NCBI GenBank assembly: GCA_965199765.1
Contig: CBDATC010000002.1
Location: 186,001 to 250,000 of the forward strand
Length of the DNA: 64,000 bases
Direction: 5' to 3'
Origin: JAPOXR01 sp965199765
Lineage (GTDB): Bacteria; Pseudomonadota; Alphaproteobacteria; Rhodobacterales; Rhodobacteraceae
This document shows positions 17,735-25,728 of the stretch, in pieces. The notes beneath the pieces are model-generated. The model worked only from the letters and a program-made list of their open reading frames with translations. It searched no databases and was not told where the DNA came from. A program made the translations under genes and the position numbers. The stretch's first letter is position 1; the number at the start of each line of letters is the position of its first letter.

Positions 17735-18784
17735 ATGGACGATGACGCCCTCAAAGCCGATGTAGCCTATCAGACGCAGATTCTTCAAGACGTTTCCCGG
17801 ACATTTGCGCTGACCATCCCCCAATTGCCCTATCAGCTCCGAACAGCTGTGGGTAATGCTTATCTCCTCTGCCGCATCGCAGATACCATCGAAGACGAGT
17901 CCGCGCTCACCACCGGACAGAAACGTGAATTTTCCGAAGGATGGATCGGTTTGGTCGAAGGCCGCGGACAGGAAGAGGAGTTCGTCTCGGAACTCAGCCC
18001 GCTTCTGATCGGTTCTACAACGGCAGCAGAACGTGACCTCATCATTAACATTAACCGTATCATTCGGATCCTAGACAGCCTTTCGGCTCCGCAGAGAAAA
18101 GCGCTGGAACGATGCGTGAAGATCATGTCGAGCGGAATGGTGGAATTCCAGGAAGTTGCCAGCTTGGAAGGGCTGTCTGATTTAAAGCATCTCGAACGAT
18201 ATTGCTACTTTGTCGCGGGCGTCGTCGGAGAAATGCTCACGGAATTATTCTGTGATTATTCCAGCGAAATCGATGCGCGACGCAGCGAACTCTTCGCTCT
18301 CGCCGTGTCTTTTGGGCAGGGCCTCCAGATGACTAATATACTTAAAGATATCTGGGATGATCGGGAACGGGGTTCATGCTGGCTGCCACGAAGTGAATTC
18401 CAATCGGTTGGTTTTAAGCTAAGTACCCTCGCACCCGGTCAAGCCGATCCCTGTTTTGTCCAAGGTCTGAACAAAATGATCGGCATCGCCCGCCTGCGTC
18501 TCAAAGAGGCCTTTGACTATGTTCTGCTTGTTCCAGCTCATGAGACCGGAATTAGGCGATTCTGTCTGTGGTCGCTCGGTATGGCGCTGCTGACTTTGCG
18601 CCGGGTCTATTTCAATCCCGGCTTTGGAAGTGGCCAAGAGGTAAAAATCTCCCGGCGGAGCGTTAAGGCGGTGATTGCCATCTCAAATACTGCAGCGCGC
18701 TACGACACGGCACTAAGGCTCTTGCATATGAGCTTGAGCCGTCAGCTTCCTGCAATCCCCAAAACAGCAAGCCGCGCAGTCTGA
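17735..18784 (+). CDS. Squalene/phytoene synthase family protein
   Basis: Head-to-head prenyl transferase, 349 residues from ATG 17735; a GTG six codons upstream is the alternative. The two Asp-rich motifs that bind the diphosphates via magnesium are DTIED (50-54) and DIWDD in QMTNILKDIWDDRERG (about residue 200). The first is preceded by NAYLLCRIA, which resembles ERG9-like squalene synthases more than HpnC/HpnD or CrtB. The likely product is squalene from two farnesyl diphosphates; phytoene cannot be excluded. No hopanoid or carotenoid genes flank it. It sits in the segment that interrupts the second ABC operon, which suggests acquisition with that segment. Confidence 0.85.
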   Translation: MDDDALKADVAYQTQILQDVSRTFALTIPQLPYQLRTAVGNAYLLCRIADTIEDESALTTGQKREFSEGWIGLVEGRGQEEEFVSELSPLLIGSTTAAERDLIININRIIRILDSLSAPQRKALERCVKIMSSGMVEFQEVASLEGLSDLKHLERYCYFVAGVVGEMLTELFCDYSSEIDARRSELFALAVSFGQGLQMTNILKDIWDDRERGSCWLPRSEFQSVGFKLSTLAPGQADPCFVQGLNKMIGIARLRLKEAFDYVLLVPAHETGIRRFCLWSLGMALLTLRRVYFNPGFGSGQEVKISRRSVKAVIAISNTAARYDTALRLLHMSLSRQLPAIPKTASRAV

Positions 18785-18842
18785 GACCTCTTTCGGCTTT
18801 CAACCGCGAAGCCCGGAGCAGTCAAAGCCAATCCGCAGAAAG

Positions 18843-19021
18843 TTTGCCCTTCGTATCAGACAATCATGTCTCTGCCTGGCTGCGGCCAGATTGAAACACG
18901 TCGCCGGCACACAGTGGAGCACGAGAAAATATATGAATATGGATCCGCTGCGCGAAATGAATCTTCGACATAACGGAGCCGTCAGCACATGATGGAAAGT
19001 CCGAAAAATTCTGGCAAATAC
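18843..19021 (+). mobile_element. IS256-family transposase remnant (C-terminus plus right end)
   Basis: Plus-strand frame from 18843 to a TGA at 18990-18992 encodes the last 49 residues of an IS256-type transposase, including RQSCLCLAAARLKHVAG and STRKYMNMDPLREMNL. The frame is still open in this piece. The inverted repeat that follows (about 18991-19021) is degraded relative to the copies at 28.7 and 35.2 kb. The rest of the element is gone. It lies within the segment that splits the ABC operon. Confidence 0.8.
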
Positions 19022-19130
19022 CGTATAATTTTGTAGTATGTTCTCAGTTTGAGTGTTTGTTTTTTGAGAGGCTGGCTGGGGCAACAACCAAAGTCCTCCT
19101 GTCGCGCACCGCCAGCCAAACACTGGTTAA

Positions 19131-19274
19131 CCGAGCATCCAATGGGTTGCAATATATTTCACAACACAAAAGAAGGGTGTTGTTGCAATTCCAGACGGTG
19201 CTTCAGTTCGAATAGTGGGAAGAGTGGTTGGCTACAAGACAGGACTGGTGCAATTGAGCAGCCGCAGACATTGA
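19131..19274 (+). pseudogene. Possible gene scrap, unrecognised
   Basis: A plus-strand frame of 47 codons with no start codon, closed upstream by TAA and ending in TGA, reads VVAIPDGASVRIVGRVVG then YKTGLVQLSSRRH. The composition looks like real protein. I cannot name a family, and chance is possible at this length. Confidence 0.25.
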
Positions 19275-19332
19275 ACTTGGCTGCTTAAATTTTTAGCCTC
19301 TGCTGTTCAGTGCGCGGGCATCTCAGAGGAAA

Positions 19333-19353
19333 TCCGGGCCACCGCGGCCCGGA
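19333..19353 (-). terminator. Hairpin after the binding-protein gene
   Basis: TCCGGGCC and GGCCCGGA form a perfect 8-bp stem with a 5-nt loop, 20 nt after the stop of the minus-strand binding-protein gene. There is no long U run, so it is more likely an mRNA-stabilising hairpin of the kind often found after binding-protein genes in ABC operons, or a weak terminator. Confidence 0.65.
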
Positions 19354-19373
19354 CCGTTAATTGTAAGGATTGG

Positions 19374-21062
19374 TTACTTGATCCGATACCAATCGGCGGC
19401 ATTCCAGAGTTCAGAATCCCAAGTGTTGAGATTGACTCCGCCAAGGGTTTTGGAGTGGGCTGAAACACGGCCGCGATGGATCAATGGAAGCATGACATAA
19501 TCCTGCATCAGGATATCGTTCATTTCCTTAGTCAGCCTTGCTCTTTCGGCCGGATCGCCGGTGACGGAGAGCTCATTAAGTTTCGCATCGTATTCCTCGC
19601 TGCAGAAGCGAATGATATTTTCGCCTTGCCATTGGGTCTCCGGTCGCGGCTCGTATCCACAACGCCATCTTCCGAGATAGACTTCCGCATCCGCGCCGTC
19701 GAAATTGTTGGTAAACATTTCAATGTCAGCAAAGAATTTTTGGAAGGTATCTGGGCTTCCTGGATCACCTCCGAAGAACACGGAGGCACTGATGTTACGG
19801 AGTTCGGCCTCGACACCAATCTCTGCCCACCATTGCTTGATCAGTGCTTGAAAGTCTTGACGCACAGCATTGGTCGATGTCTGATAGAGTACCGACAGAC
19901 GCTGACCGTCCTTTTCGCGCACGCCGTCGGCGCCGGGGATCCATCCGGCTTCGTCAAGCAATGCGCGGGCCGCTTCAATGTCCTGAACCAAACATGCATC
20001 GTTGGCAGTGGAAACAAGATGTGGAGGATTGGCGACAATGTTGCATGTTGGTCGGCCAGTCTGTCCATAACCGATTTCATTCAGAAGCACTCGGTCGATG
20101 GCTAGCGAAAGCGCTTTTCGCACCTTGAAGTCGGTTAAGAATGGATGCGGGTGCGCAAGGGTCGCACGCTCGTCGCCCAATTCCGGATTCGGGTCTGACA
20201 GATTGATCATGATTCTTTCAACAGAAGTGCCGAATGCCGCTACGATTTTCCCTTTGCCGGCGGCTTCCATATCTTCGAGGACGTCAGGAGCAAGCTGTAG
20301 ATTCCAAGCATAGTCGAATTCACCGGTTTCCAATACTGAACGCCCGGCTGCCGCTGCGTCTCCGCCGCCCTTAAAGGTCAGGGTTGCGAACGCCGGTTTG
20401 TTTGGATCCCGATAGTTCGGATTGGCTTCCATTGAAATCACATCGTTTGGTCGAAAGTCCGTGACTACAAATGGACCCGTGCCGATCGGATAAAAGTTCT
20501 CCTGTGTGCAATTCTGCGCGTCTGCACCCATGCAATCGGCAAATTGCGCCTTTTGCAGGATCGGAACCGAGTTTCCTGCGAATACGTTGTAAGGATAGGG
20601 TTTTGAAACGGTAAACGTAACCTTAACAGTGTAATCGTCCAGAGCCTCAATTGATTTGATATCGTCAAAATTGTTGAGCTGTGCACATCCGCCCTCCGGA
20701 TGCCTGCAATACTCTGTCGTGAATACAACATCCTCCGAAGTGAATGGTGTCCCATCGGACCACACGATGTCGTCGCGCAGTTTCCAAGTGATCGTTGTCA
20801 AATCATTTGAAACTCCGCCATTATCGATGGTCGGAACCTCTTTAGCCAGCCACGGCACCAAGACGCCCCTGTCGTCGTAACGGGCCAGAGGCTCAATGAC
20901 TAGAGACGCTGCTTCTAGGTCCTTTGTTCCCCCTGAAAGATAGGGATTGAGGATAGAGGGAGCTTGCCAATAAATGATATTGACATGTCCGTCCGCTCCC
21001 CTTTCGGCAAATGCAGCCGATGAGATCGTTGCCGCAGCAACAGTTGCCAAAATGAGTTTCAT
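19374..21062 (-). CDS. Peptide-type ABC transporter substrate-binding protein (SBP family 5), second set
   Basis: Periplasmic binding protein of 562 residues with a Sec signal peptide (likely cleavage after AFA at about 19). The family pattern WSDGTPFTSEDVVFT is clear at about 100-115, and PIGTGPFVVTDFRP near 192-205. It is preceded by a good ribosome site (gaaaggag). It follows oppF by 43 nt on the minus strand. In the ancestral order the two permeases at 15841-13936 should come next, but about 3.5 kb of other DNA now intervenes. The substrate is unknown. Confidence 0.92.
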   Translation of the reverse strand: MKLILATVAAATISSAAFAERGADGHVNIIYWQAPSILNPYLSGGTKDLEAASLVIEPLARYDDRGVLVPWLAKEVPTIDNGGVSNDLTTITWKLRDDIVWSDGTPFTSEDVVFTTEYCRHPEGGCAQLNNFDDIKSIEALDDYTVKVTFTVSKPYPYNVFAGNSVPILQKAQFADCMGADAQNCTQENFYPIGTGPFVVTDFRPNDVISMEANPNYRDPNKPAFATLTFKGGGDAAAAGRSVLETGEFDYAWNLQLAPDVLEDMEAAGKGKIVAAFGTSVERIMINLSDPNPELGDERATLAHPHPFLTDFKVRKALSLAIDRVLLNEIGYGQTGRPTCNIVANPPHLVSTANDACLVQDIEAARALLDEAGWIPGADGVREKDGQRLSVLYQTSTNAVRQDFQALIKQWWAEIGVEAELRNISASVFFGGDPGSPDTFQKFFADIEMFTNNFDGADAEVYLGRWRCGYEPRPETQWQGENIIRFCSEEYDAKLNELSVTGDPAERARLTKEMNDILMQDYVMLPLIHRGRVSAHSKTLGGVNLNTWDSELWNAADWYRIK

Positions 21063-21105
21063 TGTGATCTCCTTTCAATTTTGGCGGTGGTGATGCGCCC
21101 AGAAT

Positions 21106-22110
21106 TTAGGGCTGCACCGAGAGATGGATATGACAGGCCGCGAATCGACCTGGTTCGATTTCAATCAAAGGCGGTGTTTCCCTCCGGCACCGGTCAAAGG
21201 CTTTTGGACAACGCGTTCTGAACACGCATCCGCTGGGCGGATTTGCGGGTGAAGGAACGTCACCTTCAAGCACAATGTGCTGCCGACTTCTTTCTGCAAC
21301 TGGATCTGCCTCCGGAACGGCGGACATCAGCGCTTCGGTATAAGGATGGCGAGGTTCGTCGTACAACTGCTGTCTTGGCGCAAGCTCAACAATGGTGCCA
21401 AGATACATGACTGCGACCCGGTCGGCGATATGACGCACCATTCCGAGATCGTGACTGATAAAAAGATAGGTTAGTTGATGGATATTCTGAAGTTCTTCCA
21501 GCAGATTAACCACCTGTGCTTGAATAGACACATCCAATGCAGCAATCGGCTCATCGCAGATAATCAGCTTTGGATTCAAGGCGAGCGCCCGTGCAATTCC
21601 GATGCGCTGGCGCTGACCGCCTGAAAACTCATGTGGATAACGATCCGCCCATTCGCGATTCAGCCCAACCGCGTCCATCAATTCATAGACCCGTTCATCG
21701 CGTTTGCGCCTCGATAAGCGCAGATGCTCGATCAAGGGCTCCGCGATAATCCCGGCAACCGTCATGCGCGGATTCAGACTGGCTTGCGGGTCTTGAAAAA
21801 TCATCTGCATCTGCGGACGCATTTTATGCAGCTCAACTTCGCTGGCAGTTGCCACATTTTTTCCATCAACATGAATTGTGCCGCTGGTTATCGGCGCAAG
21901 ACGCAGGATCGCTCTCCCTGCGCTTGATTTGCCGCACCCAGACTCGCCGACGAGTCCCAAAGTTTCACCGACTTTGATATCAAATGACACATTATCGACA
22001 GCCTTTACATCGCCGACCTTACGACGAAGCACGCCGGCCGAAATTGGAAAGTGCACCTTTAACCCGCGTACTTTCACAAGAAGTGCGTTTTCAGTCCTGG
22101 ATTCATTCAT
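21106..22110 (-). CDS. Peptide-type ABC transporter ATPase (OppF/DppF-like)
   Basis: ATP-binding protein of 334 residues. Walker A is GESGCGKSS (about 55), the signature FSGGQRQR, and Walker B LIICDEPIAALD. The C-terminal oligopeptide-transporter domain with FRTRCPKAFDRC is intact. It starts 7 nt after the OppD-like stop, so both ATPases are made together. Confidence 0.93.
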   Translation of the reverse strand: MNESRTENALLVKVRGLKVHFPISAGVLRRKVGDVKAVDNVSFDIKVGETLGLVGESGCGKSSAGRAILRLAPITSGTIHVDGKNVATASEVELHKMRPQMQMIFQDPQASLNPRMTVAGIIAEPLIEHLRLSRRKRDERVYELMDAVGLNREWADRYPHEFSGGQRQRIGIARALALNPKLIICDEPIAALDVSIQAQVVNLLEELQNIHQLTYLFISHDLGMVRHIADRVAVMYLGTIVELAPRQQLYDEPRHPYTEALMSAVPEADPVAERSRQHIVLEGDVPSPANPPSGCVFRTRCPKAFDRCRRETPPLIEIEPGRFAACHIHLSVQP

Positions 22111-22117
22111 GAGGCAT

Positions 22118-23158
22118 TTAGGTTTGCTGCTGCATTAAGAAACATGATGCTGCATGGGAACGCGAATGCCGCACCATTTCAGGAGCTTCTCGCTTACATC
22201 GATCAAGAGCGAAATCGCAGCGCGGCCAAAAGGAACAAGTTTCGGGAATAGAATTCAATGTCGGTGCTTGGCCAGCTATCGTCTGCAGCCGCTGGGCCCT
22301 CTTGCCCCGAATTGAAGGAACAGTTCCCAACAGAGCTCGGGTATAGGGGTGCTGCGAATTGCTAAACAATTCTTCCACTGGAGCTTGTTCGACAATCTTG
22401 CCACCATACATAACTAGAACCCGGTTTGCAATACTGGCGATAACTCCGAGATCATGCGTAATCCAGATAATCGACATCCCCAACTGGTTTTGAAGCCGCT
22501 GGATCAATTCGAGGATTTGGGCCTGGATTGTAACGTCGAGTGCGGTTGTCGGTTCATCCGCGATCAGCAGAACCGGATCGCAAGCTAAAGCGATCGCAAT
22601 CATCACCCGTTGCCGCATGCCACCGGAAAATTGATGCGGGAAATCGCCGAGCCGACGATGCGGATCTGGAATTCCGACCAATTCCAGCAGATCAGCCGCT
22701 CTTTTCTTTGCCGCTCGCCTGGACATTCCCAAATGGCGCCGCAGCGGTTCGGCCACTTGGAAGCCAACCGTGAAAACCGGATTGAGCGAAGTCATTGGGT
22801 CTTGAAAAATAAACCCTATCTTGCCGCCGCGGATTTCCCGGAGTTCATTAGGTGAAGCCGTCAACAGATCGCGGTCGTTGAACAATGCCCGTCCCGAGCG
22901 GATTTCGGCGGGAGGGGTTGGTAACAGACCAAGAAATGAAAGCATGGTCACGGATTTTCCTGATCCGGACTCTCCAACAACCCCAAGTAATTCCCCGCTT
23001 TTGACCGAAAAGCTCACTGAGTTGACCGCATGTATGACGGATTTCCGCGTATGGAACACGGTATGCAGGTCTTCGATTTTCAGCACGAAATCATTTGGGG
23101 TCCCGTTCAATTCAGCAACTCCTAATCTTGCGTCGGGAAGTTCTGACGCTTGCAGCAT
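22118..23158 (-). CDS. Peptide-type ABC transporter ATPase (OppD/DppD-like)
   Basis: ATP-binding protein, 346 residues from ATG 23158. An upstream start at 23308 would add 50 residues but would overlap the acyl-CoA dehydrogenase gene by 106 nt, and the added residues match no family, so I reject it. Walker A is GESGSGKSV, the signature FSGGMRQR, Walker B LLIADEPTTALD. The C-terminal domain has FWPRCDFALDRC. It lies 44 nt after the acyl-CoA dehydrogenase stop. Confidence 0.92.
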   Translation of the reverse strand: MLQASELPDARLGVAELNGTPNDFVLKIEDLHTVFHTRKSVIHAVNSVSFSVKSGELLGVVGESGSGKSVTMLSFLGLLPTPPAEIRSGRALFNDRDLLTASPNELREIRGGKIGFIFQDPMTSLNPVFTVGFQVAEPLRRHLGMSRRAAKKRAADLLELVGIPDPHRRLGDFPHQFSGGMRQRVMIAIALACDPVLLIADEPTTALDVTIQAQILELIQRLQNQLGMSIIWITHDLGVIASIANRVLVMYGGKIVEQAPVEELFSNSQHPYTRALLGTVPSIRGKRAQRLQTIAGQAPTLNSIPETCSFWPRCDFALDRCKREAPEMVRHSRSHAASCFLMQQQT

Positions 23159-23202
23159 GAAGTCTGCCAGGTTGATCGAGCTCCGCAAAATCCGACCATA
23201 AC

Positions 23203-24429
23203 TTAAAACGGTTCCTGCGAGTGGCTTCGAAGTTCGGCACGAGCAACTTGTCGCCGATGAACGGCATCCGGTCCATCTGCCAGGCGCAGTGTCCTTAAGT
23301 GCAGCCACTGCCGCGCAAGCGGAGTATCTTGGCTAATTCCAGCGGCACCGAACATTTGAATTGCCTGATCGGTGATATCCAAAGCGACAGTAGGGGCCTG
23401 TGTTTTGATCATGCTGATCCACGGCGCCGCGGCCCTTGGGGTGCTGTGGTCCATATGCCAAGCAGCTTTCAGACAAAGCAGCCGAGTGGACTCGATTTGA
23501 ATGCGCGCATCGGCAATGATGTCGTAATTTGCACCGAGCTTGGCCAGCGGTTTGCCGAAGGCCTGACGATCAATCGAACGCCGGCAAAGCAAATTCAGCG
23601 CCTTTTCAGCTTGGCCGATCGCACGCATGCAATGGTGAATCCGTCCGGGCCCCAGCCGACCTTGCGCAATCTCAAACCCATAGCCTTCGCCCAACATGAT
23701 CGATTCGCGGGGCACTCGCACATCCTTAAATTCAATATGCATATGACCATGCGGAGCGTCGTCGCTGCCGTAAATTGTCATAGGCCTTAAAACCGTGATG
23801 CCATCAGCATCTGCCGGCACGAGGACAATTGAGTGGCGACGGTGCCTCGGGCCTTCATGCGCAGTCCGTACCATGACGATATACAGACTGCATCGTGGAT
23901 CACCGGCGCCGGTTGCCCACCACTTCTGACCATTCAGCACGAATTCGTCACCATCAGAGGTGCAGCTCATCGCTAAGTTGGTTGCATCGGATGATGCCGC
24001 GTCGGGCTCCGTCATCAAATAAGCGGAGCGGATTTCTCCGTTCATTAACGGCCGAAGCCATTGCTCGCGCATCGCCTGTGTGCCGTACCGGATTAGAACT
24101 TCCATGTTTCCGGTATCGGGCGCGTTGCAGTTGAAGACTTCGGGCGCCAAGTAGGATTGCCCCATTTCTTCAGCAAAATAAGCATATTCAACCGTCGTCA
24201 GATTCGGACCGTCAATCGCTTTGCTATTCCATAAATTGAAAAGGCCGCGGCTCCGCGCTTGATCTTTGAGATCGCCGAGTATTGATAACTGCCGCTTGGT
24301 AAAGGTCCACCGGTCAACTTTTGGAACTTCCTCCAAGAATTCTTCATCAAGCGGCACGATCTCGTCAGTGATCATGGTCTTGACTGAATCCAAAAGGTCT
24401 TTTGCTCGGTCAGACAGGCTAAAATTCAT
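23203..24429 (-). CDS. Acyl-CoA dehydrogenase (ACAD10/11- and LvaC-like)
   Basis: FAD enzyme of 408 residues with the acyl-CoA dehydrogenase three-domain fold. YLMTEPDAASSDATN (about 136-150) and LNGQKWWATGAG (about 164-175) form the flavin and substrate region, and GRLGPGRIHHCMRAIGQAE (about 256-275) is characteristic of the ACAD10/11 branch. In that branch the enzyme works with an APH-fold kinase to turn 4-hydroxyacyl-CoA into a form that enters beta-oxidation. Such a kinase gene lies 1.3 kb away (25729). This gene leads the minus-strand ABC operon, so the imported compound may feed this pathway (inference). Confidence 0.88.
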   Translation of the reverse strand: MNFSLSDRAKDLLDSVKTMITDEIVPLDEEFLEEVPKVDRWTFTKRQLSILGDLKDQARSRGLFNLWNSKAIDGPNLTTVEYAYFAEEMGQSYLAPEVFNCNAPDTGNMEVLIRYGTQAMREQWLRPLMNGEIRSAYLMTEPDAASSDATNLAMSCTSDGDEFVLNGQKWWATGAGDPRCSLYIVMVRTAHEGPRHRRHSIVLVPADADGITVLRPMTIYGSDDAPHGHMHIEFKDVRVPRESIMLGEGYGFEIAQGRLGPGRIHHCMRAIGQAEKALNLLCRRSIDRQAFGKPLAKLGANYDIIADARIQIESTRLLCLKAAWHMDHSTPRAAAPWISMIKTQAPTVALDITDQAIQMFGAAGISQDTPLARQWLHLRTLRLADGPDAVHRRQVARAELRSHSQEPF

Positions 24430-24824
24430 GGGAAAATCTAAAAATCAGCTAGTCTTTCTGACCATATGCAATCGCTCCAAAAGACGTTACATTAAGTTCG
24501 TTCATTTTTCAATTAAATTATTCCGGCAGGTCATAGTGCTGTCGGTGCGCAAACAATTTTGGACCACGTTTCTGGAGCGAATGGTGGCAATCCGGATTAA
24601 TTCGACTGCTCACGCGTTCGGCAGCTGGAGGAATTTGTCCAACTTAGCAGCAGCCGTTCTCCGCGGAAGGCGGTCATGCCAGCACAGTGGCTGAATTCTT
24701 GTGCGGCCACTTAAAGTGTCCCGTTCAGTTAGCTCAGCGTGCCAAACCTTTATCTGCTGCGCTTTATGCTTTTTAATTGATGGGGATAGAATCGTCGCAT
24801 ACTTTCAAGTCAAAAGACTGGTGG
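24430..24824. other. Intergenic, upstream of acyl-CoA dehydrogenase
   Basis: About 395 bp; the part next to the dehydrogenase is AT-rich and should contain its promoter. No gene is supported. A plus-strand frame near 24560-24690 is open but resembles nothing I know. Confidence 0.45.
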
Positions 24825-25060
24825 TTACTTCTTAGAAGAATTCGACACTGGCATGCGAGAGCGAAGCAGTTTTGCGGAAACGGAAAGAGGCTCGGCAATA
24901 TCTGCCGGGGACTGCCCTCTTCCGTCCAGAGCTGCTGGGTTTGCCCCAGCATCCAGCAGCATCTTCGCAATCTCTGGCCAGTTCTCTTAATCGGCAATGT
25001 GTAGCGGTGTTCGTCCGTTCATTCGGACACAATGACTCGGCTGCATTGATGTACTATTGC
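24825..25060 (-). pseudogene. Ankyrin-repeat protein remnant
   Basis: Minus-strand translation gives INAAESLCPNE, then after a frameshift NGRTPLHIAD, an in-frame TAA, then ENWPEIAKMLLDAGANP and ALDGRGQSPADIAE, ending at a TAA at 24825. This is nearly a textbook ankyrin consensus (GRTPLH, A...LL..GA.....D..G..P...A). One frameshift and one nonsense codon show that it is dead. Only the last one to two repeats remain; the N-terminal part is gone. Confidence 0.75.
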
Positions 25061-25113
25061 CGATTCGATGAGAATTGGTATTCGAAATTATCTTCCAGAG
25101 ACGCTTGACTGGC

Positions 25114-25275
25114 TTAGGGCGGTACTTCCGTCGTGTCCGGTGGTGCGGATAATGCCTGTATAAGCTTGAGACTGGCGTCCGACAAGAACGGAGCGGCGGT
25201 GATCATCTTGAGTTTGAGTGGAAGTTCATAAGGGTGGAATAGGACTGGAAGGCAGGTATTGTCGGAAATTAGAGC
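25114..25275 (-). pseudogene. Possible C-terminal gene scrap, unrecognised
   Basis: Minus-strand frame of 53 codons ending with TAA at 25114, closed upstream by TAG and without a start codon. It contains LFHPYELPLKLKMITAAPF and SLKLIQALSAPPDTTEVPP, which look like real protein. I cannot name the family. It sits next to the ankyrin remnant in the same decayed stretch. Confidence 0.35.
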
Positions 25276-25728
25276 CTAAAGTAAGCTTGTTGTCGCGCAT
25301 TGATTAGTATCCGCTGCGGAATTTCGACGCGGTGATTCGCTTGAAACCCGGTTCTATGTAACGCTCATGCTATCAACCTGAATTTATTGAAAAGTGTTTG
25401 TTTGATGACCGCGGTTTTTTTTGCGAGTAATTATGAATTGTAATGCGTCTGTTGAAAGCTAAGAACGACGGAATATGCACTGTGCCTCATGCTCAAGAAA
25501 AAGGGCTACCCTCCGCGCATGAGTCCGACTGCCGCGTCTGCTGTAGCGATTTTGCGGGCGATTACCGAGTGCGGCACCTTATGCAGCAGGGATTTGGCGG
25601 TATAGTTGAAGCACACAAGTTTAAGTGAAATGTTCGACCGAACAGCGGACTGTACAGTGGGACTGCATGAAATTTAACAGGTTGCAATTTACGGATATTG
25701 CCCAGAATGCAGGGTTGATTTTAATTTC
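25276..25728. other. Intergenic upstream of the APH-like kinase
   Basis: About 450 bp with no supported gene. It should hold the promoter of the kinase, but I cannot identify it. The short plus-strand frame at 25443-25628 has no recognisable feature. Confidence 0.45.
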
